Source: Haliscomenobacter sp033763495 (GTDB lineage: Bacteria; Bacteroidota; Bacteroidia; Chitinophagales; Saprospiraceae). From it: a stretch of 64,000 nucleotides of DNA. The notes beneath the pieces were generated by a model. The model did not search any database. It was not told the origin of the DNA and worked only from the letters and a program-made list of their open reading frames with translations. Position numbers and translations under genes: made by a program. The DNA is taken from NCBI RefSeq assembly GCF_033763495.1, contig NZ_JANRKL010000177.1:52059-116058 (forward strand), given 5' to 3'. Each line of letters opens with the position of its first letter. Positions within the stretch are counted from its first letter, which is position 1. This document shows positions 60,899 through 64,000 of the stretch, piece after piece.

Positions 60899-62197
60899 CT
60901 ACTCCCCCACATACTTCTTCCCATTCTTCATCACAAAAACCACATTAAAAATCGTTTCCGGGAAATTCGCTTCCACATCGCCTTTCACGGCGATAATATC
61001 CGCCCAGGCGCCTTTTTTGAGCACACCCAATCTGTTTTCAAGCCCCATAAATTTGGCGGAATTGATTGTGGCTGCTTTGAGGATTTCGAGGGGTTTCATC
61101 CCTGCCTCGTGGTAAGAGACCAAGACAGATTTGGCTGCATTGCCCTGGGGTTCCTCCATGTTGATGTACATATCCGAACCCGCCACAATGGTCACCCCGT
61201 GTTGAATGGCCCGACTCAAACGATCATGTTGATCGGCCAGGATACCTTTAATTGTTTCTTCTTTATTGCCCTGGAAGTCCTGGGCTTCCAAATATTTGGC
61301 CATGATTTTTTTGCTGGCATCCGTGGGCACTAGAGGAATCCCTTTGCTGGCCATGAGTTTTAAGGTGCTATCGGCCACTTCGTAGCCGTGTTCGATGCCA
61401 TCCACTCCAGCCATTACTGCTTCCCATACGGCCTCGTTATCGGTGGCGTGAGCAGTAACCTTTTTTCCGTAGCGATGCGCCATATTGACGATGGCTTTCA
61501 TTTCATCGATGGTGAGGGAGGTATTGTTCGGGGTGTTGTTGGAACAGATTTTGATGATGTCGGCCCCGTAAGTGATGTTTTCCCGCACCGCATTGATGGC
61601 ATCTTCCTTGCCCTTGATGATCCGGTATTCTTCGCTCGCCAGGTGTTTATGTTTGTGCAATACACCTGGAAACTGCCCACCTTCGGAGCTTAAAATCGGG
61701 CCGGAAACGAACATGCGTGGCCCTACCACTGCACCTTCATTGATGGCTCTTTTTAAGGCTACGTCCAAGAACTGACCCGAATTCCCCAGATCTTTCACGG
61801 TAGTAATGCCTGCTTCCAAAAAGGTCTTGGCTCGTGCCGAAGCGCGCAAGGCCCGGAGCGCGTCGCCCTCCATCACCACAGCCTTGATGCCTTCGGTAGA
61901 CAAATCACTCTTGAGCGATTCCAGGTACAACAAATGCACATGGGCATCGATCAAACCAGGCAGCACCGTGTATGCTGACAAATCAATCACTTCTGCACCT
62001 TGGGGAATTGTGAGGTTGCTGCCCACATTTTCAATGACATTACCTTTGACCTGAATGACCTGATTGGAAACCAGTACTCCTTTGGCACTGTCGAATAATT
62101 TTCCCGCTTTGATAAAGACCTCTTTGGGCGCCTGTGCCACCATAAATTGAGGAATGGATAAAAATAACATCGAAAGGAGGGTGTAGAAAAATTTCAT
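60899..62197 (-). CDS. Secreted amidohydrolase (imidazolonepropionase/Xaa-Pro dipeptidase-like)
   Basis: 432 residues from the ATG at 62197, opening a signal peptide (KFFYTLLSMLFLSIPQFMVAQ); the 60 nt further upstream in frame are not used. Metal motif DAHVHL with His86 and His88, Lys in ADIIKICSNN (carboxylated Lys position), His in KKVTAHATDNE and IEHGYE, and Asp in VAGSDMYINME. The C-terminal ENRLGVLKKGAWADIIAVKGD is the usual urease-alpha-like closing sandwich. It should hydrolyse a cyclic amide or C-terminal prolyl dipeptide in the periplasm. Confidence 0.92.
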   Translation of the reverse strand: MKFFYTLLSMLFLSIPQFMVAQAPKEVFIKAGKLFDSAKGVLVSNQVIQVKGNVIENVGSNLTIPQGAEVIDLSAYTVLPGLIDAHVHLLYLESLKSDLSTEGIKAVVMEGDALRALRASARAKTFLEAGITTVKDLGNSGQFLDVALKRAINEGAVVGPRMFVSGPILSSEGGQFPGVLHKHKHLASEEYRIIKGKEDAINAVRENITYGADIIKICSNNTPNNTSLTIDEMKAIVNMAHRYGKKVTAHATDNEAVWEAVMAGVDGIEHGYEVADSTLKLMASKGIPLVPTDASKKIMAKYLEAQDFQGNKEETIKGILADQHDRLSRAIQHGVTIVAGSDMYINMEEPQGNAAKSVLVSYHEAGMKPLEILKAATINSAKFMGLENRLGVLKKGAWADIIAVKGDVEANFPETIFNVVFVMKNGKKYVGE

Positions 62198-62262
62198 GGC
62201 GATGGAGTTGAGGCTTGTGAATGAAAGCATTATAAAAGTAGTAAACATTTTTAACACTTACT

Positions 62263-62284
62263 AGCCCAAAGCTTCGCTTGGGCT
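62263..62284. repeat. Hairpin AGCCCAA...TTGGGCT, related to family D
   Basis: AGCCCAAAGC (62263-62272), TTC, GCTTGGGCT (62276-62284), one bulged A. It starts with CTAGCCCAA like the outer arm at 43811. Located 65 nt upstream of the amidohydrolase start. Confidence 0.5.
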
Positions 62285-62439
62285 TGAAAAAAGCCATCAC
62301 TGGTCAAATTTTGTGGGTCATTGACAGCCCGCAGGCTGGTCGCCTTAACTATTGGTTTTAAGCGAGACCACACTTAATTTATTTTTTGCGCACAGAAATT
62401 TTTATCTTCATTGAATGAACCTTCAAAAACCATACACAC

Positions 62440-62838
62440 ATGTTCAAGGAGTTTAAAGAATTCGCCCTGAAGGGCAACCTGATCGACACGGCTATTGCCT
62501 TTGTAATGGGCGCGGCCTTCGGCAAGGTAGTTACTGCTTTTGTAGAAAAAATGTTTGCTCCGGTAGTAGGCCTTATTTTAGGTGGAGTTAATCTCGCTGA
62601 AAAAAAATGGGTACTCCGTGCGGCTGAAGAAGGCGGCAGGCCCGAGGTGGCCATTGCCTGGGGCGAATTCATTACGGCATCTATTGATTTTTTGGTGGTC
62701 GCTTTTGTGATGTTTATGATCATCAAAGCCATGAACGCGGCGAAGCGCAAAGAAGCGGAGGCAGTACCGGCACCACCAGCGGGGCCAAGTGATGTAGAAT
62801 TGTTGGCTGAAATCCGAGATTTGTTGAAGAAGGGGTAG
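62440..62838 (+). CDS. mscL: Large-conductance mechanosensitive channel MscL
   Basis: 132 residues, usual length. FKEFALKGNLIDTAIAFVMGAAFGKVVTAFVEKMFAPVVGLI is the first membrane helix with the pore-lining Gly/Ala pattern. The second helix is SIDFLVVAFVMFMIIKAMN, followed by KRKEAEAVPAPPAGPSDVELLAEIRDLLKK, the cytoplasmic bundle. It releases solutes during hypo-osmotic shock. A strong bidirectional terminator follows. Confidence 0.96.
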   Translation: MFKEFKEFALKGNLIDTAIAFVMGAAFGKVVTAFVEKMFAPVVGLILGGVNLAEKKWVLRAAEEGGRPEVAIAWGEFITASIDFLVVAFVMFMIIKAMNAAKRKEAEAVPAPPAGPSDVELLAEIRDLLKKG

Positions 62839-62854
62839 GGCAGCGGCCTTAACA

Positions 62855-62892
62855 ACAAAACCCCCGATCACCTTAGCAATCGAGGGTTTTGT
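62855..62892. terminator. Bidirectional terminator between mscL and the T9SS protein
   Basis: ACAAAACCCCCGAT (62855-62868) pairs with ATCGAGGGTTTTGT (62879-62892) with one C/A mismatch. A- and T-rich flanks serve both converging genes. Confidence 0.75.
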
Positions 62893-62896
62893 GTGG

Positions 62897-62924
62897 GTAG
62901 AGACGCACGGCCGTGCGTCTCTAC
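62897..62924. repeat. 28-bp perfect palindrome
   Basis: GTAGAGACGCACGG followed by CCGTGCGTCTCTAC, no loop bases. It abuts the terminator at 62855-62892. Palindromes of the GTAGAGACG...CGTCTCTAC type are known as dispersed repeats in several bacterial groups, including cyanobacteria. Confidence 0.8.
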
Positions 62925-62941
62925 ATCGTCCCAATCATGGG

Positions 62942-64000
62942 TTATTCCACAATAATCATCTTTTTGGTAGCCGTGTGCTCTTCAGCTTCCAGCGTGTAGT
63001 ACAACACACCAGTAGCATTGAAGTCACTCGCTTTCAGCACCACTTGATTGGCACCCTTGGCATAATCAGCGCGGATGCTTTTCAGCACGCGGCCGGTTAC
63101 GTCGCTGATGGTCAGGGTAGCTGCAGCAGCCTTTGGCAGATTGAAGCTGATCACCGTTTCACCATTGAACGGGTTAGGCGTGTTTTGCTTCAACTCAAAG
63201 CCATTGGCCAGGGCTTCGGCTGTGCCAAACTGCAGGGCAACACCCAGTTGCTCATGGTTTTGGTTGTAAGCTTCAGCAGACACTACGCGGTTCAGGCTCA
63301 GCGCATTGCTCAATTGAGCATCCGTTTTTGCACGAAGTACAAGGGTAAACAAGGCACCTTGTTTGAAGTCACCATTCCAGGAAGTAGTAATCACTCCCTC
63401 ATTTTGGAACACTCCAAAGTTTTCGGCTTTGGCTACGCCATACACCAGATCTACCAATTCTACCTTGCTCTTGTCCAGGCTCAGGGCAAACTGATAACCT
63501 TGTACACCTTTCAGGTCAGCAGCATTGAATTCAACGCTGTATTCCTGACCAGCCTTCAGCGCAGTTTCAGCAGCCTGAATGTTCAGGGTACCACTGGTGC
63601 GTACTTCAGCGCTGGCAGCAGCACTTACCGTTGCACTGGCATTCACATCACCCACTTTGATGGCAACGAAGTTGGCCGTCGCATTGGCAGGGATGTCGTT
63701 AATGCTCACCACTTCTGGGAATGCTGCAGCCCATGGGTTATTGGCATTCGGGAAATTGTAAGCGGCATCTACAAATCGCCAGGAAGTGTTGTTGGCAAAG
63801 TGTGTGTCAATGTTCAGGATCAACTTGCGCAGGGCAATCAAGTCCAGAGTACTGATCGTCTTGGAGTTGTTCACGTCAGCAGCAATCATTTTGTATGGAC
63901 TGTTCAACGCCGTTACACCGAGGATGTGCTTCTGGATCAATACCAGGTCAAAAGTAGATACACCATTCAGGTGGTTTTTGTCCAATTGTGGAGTTACGGT
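62942..64000 (-). CDS. Dockerin/cohesin-like surface protein with T9SS type A sorting domain (N-terminus outside window)
   Basis: 352 visible residues; the frame runs through 64000 without a start. At the edge are two dockerin-type repeats (HLNGVSTFDLVLIQKHILG and ADVNNSKTISTLDLIALRKLIL). Next is a cohesin-like beta-sandwich (about 135-260: YSVEFNAADLKGVQGYQFALS, ELVDLVYGVAKAENFGVFQ, ALFTLVLRAK). The last 80 residues are the sorting signal (NTPNPFNGETVISFNLPKAAAATLTISDVTG, VLYYTLEAEEHTATKKMIIV). The protein is secreted by T9SS and probably fixed at the surface. In Bacteroidota such tails terminate very large adhesins. Confidence 0.9.
   Translation of the reverse strand, partial: TVTPQLDKNHLNGVSTFDLVLIQKHILGVTALNSPYKMIAADVNNSKTISTLDLIALRKLILNIDTHFANNTSWRFVDAAYNFPNANNPWAAAFPEVVSINDIPANATANFVAIKVGDVNASATVSAAASAEVRTSGTLNIQAAETALKAGQEYSVEFNAADLKGVQGYQFALSLDKSKVELVDLVYGVAKAENFGVFQNEGVITTSWNGDFKQGALFTLVLRAKTDAQLSNALSLNRVVSAEAYNQNHEQLGVALQFGTAEALANGFELKQNTPNPFNGETVISFNLPKAAAATLTISDVTGRVLKSIRADYAKGANQVVLKASDFNATGVLYYTLEAEEHTATKKMIIVE

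Overview
The window reads as a chromosomal segment of a member of the Bacteroidota, most likely of the Saprospiria (Haliscomenobacter or Lewinella-like). This placement is an inference from family content, not from an rRNA gene. It rests on type IX secretion sorting domains (26447-29227, 62942-64000), a dockerin-type protein, DUF4175, LytS/LytTR two-component pairs with 7TM or unusual periplasmic sensor parts, an ECF sigma factor with an adjacent membrane partner, BNR/Vps10-like surface proteins, a Bacteroidota-type ClpS, and promoters that fit the -33 TTTG / -7 TAnnTTTG consensus (best at 11564-11594 and 57337-57368). Base composition is close to balanced except for an AT-richer islet after the tRNA.

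Layout. 1-4400: tail of a hypothetical protein, a Tat-exported sugar isomerase-like protein, an AhpD-family protein, then DUF1348, flavin-binding PNPOx-like and AraC regulator genes in tight succession. 4400-13500: DUF4175 giant membrane/coiled-coil protein, M1 aminopeptidase lipoprotein, alpha/beta hydrolase, ClpS, peroxiredoxin, EamA transporter. 14000-21640: an unrecognised helical protein, a DUF4160-DUF2442 pair, and two LytS-like kinase/LytTR regulator pairs. 21740-26230: FKBP (SlyD-like), RavA-like AAA+ ATPase and ViaA-like VWA protein, with an ankyrin gene on the other strand between the last two. 26440-33410: secreted trypsin-like protease with a T9SS tail, riboflavin synthase, a small secreted protein, and a large cytochrome c lipoprotein with a propeller-like C-terminal part. 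33780-38700: a third kinase/regulator pair preceded by a degenerate kinase-like 7TM protein. 38890-43710: Der GTPase, RfbC, ECF sigma factor with an overlapping membrane/beta-barrel-like partner, hydrolase. 44150-57300: WG-repeat, BNR/Vps10, M16 protease, PLP enzyme, YdeI-like, BNR lipoprotein, DUF2461, lipoprotein and YARHG genes. 57400-60600: tRNA-Gln followed by an accessory islet (HNH-like, HEPN-like, ParE-type toxin-antitoxin, two remnants of Schlafen/RecG-like ATP-binding regulators). 60600-64000: metal-binding lipoprotein, amidohydrolase, MscL, and the C-terminal part of a dockerin/T9SS surface protein that runs off the window.

The most striking unlabelled structure is in the gaps between genes. 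At least four kinds of palindromic element recur. (A) A 115-nt long-stem hairpin, four copies (298, 45204, 53422, 56453), with paired changes in the stem. (B) A GTTGAGG-rich inverted repeat with a shared core, two copies (10597, 51677). (C) A 20-nt REP-like hairpin CCC-n-TAAA-n-GGG, four copies (three at 19765-19923, one at 60357) with covarying stems, one group lying inside a kinase/regulator operon. (D) A CTAGCCCAA/TTGGGCTAG nested repeat (43811-44095, related hairpin at 62263). Single palindromes at 33439-33505 and 62897-62924 are of the same general type. The other notable points are the degenerate kinase next to an intact pair, the sigma-factor partner that looks like an anti-sigma factor fused to a barrel domain, and the RavA-ViaA locus with its extra FKBP and ankyrin genes.
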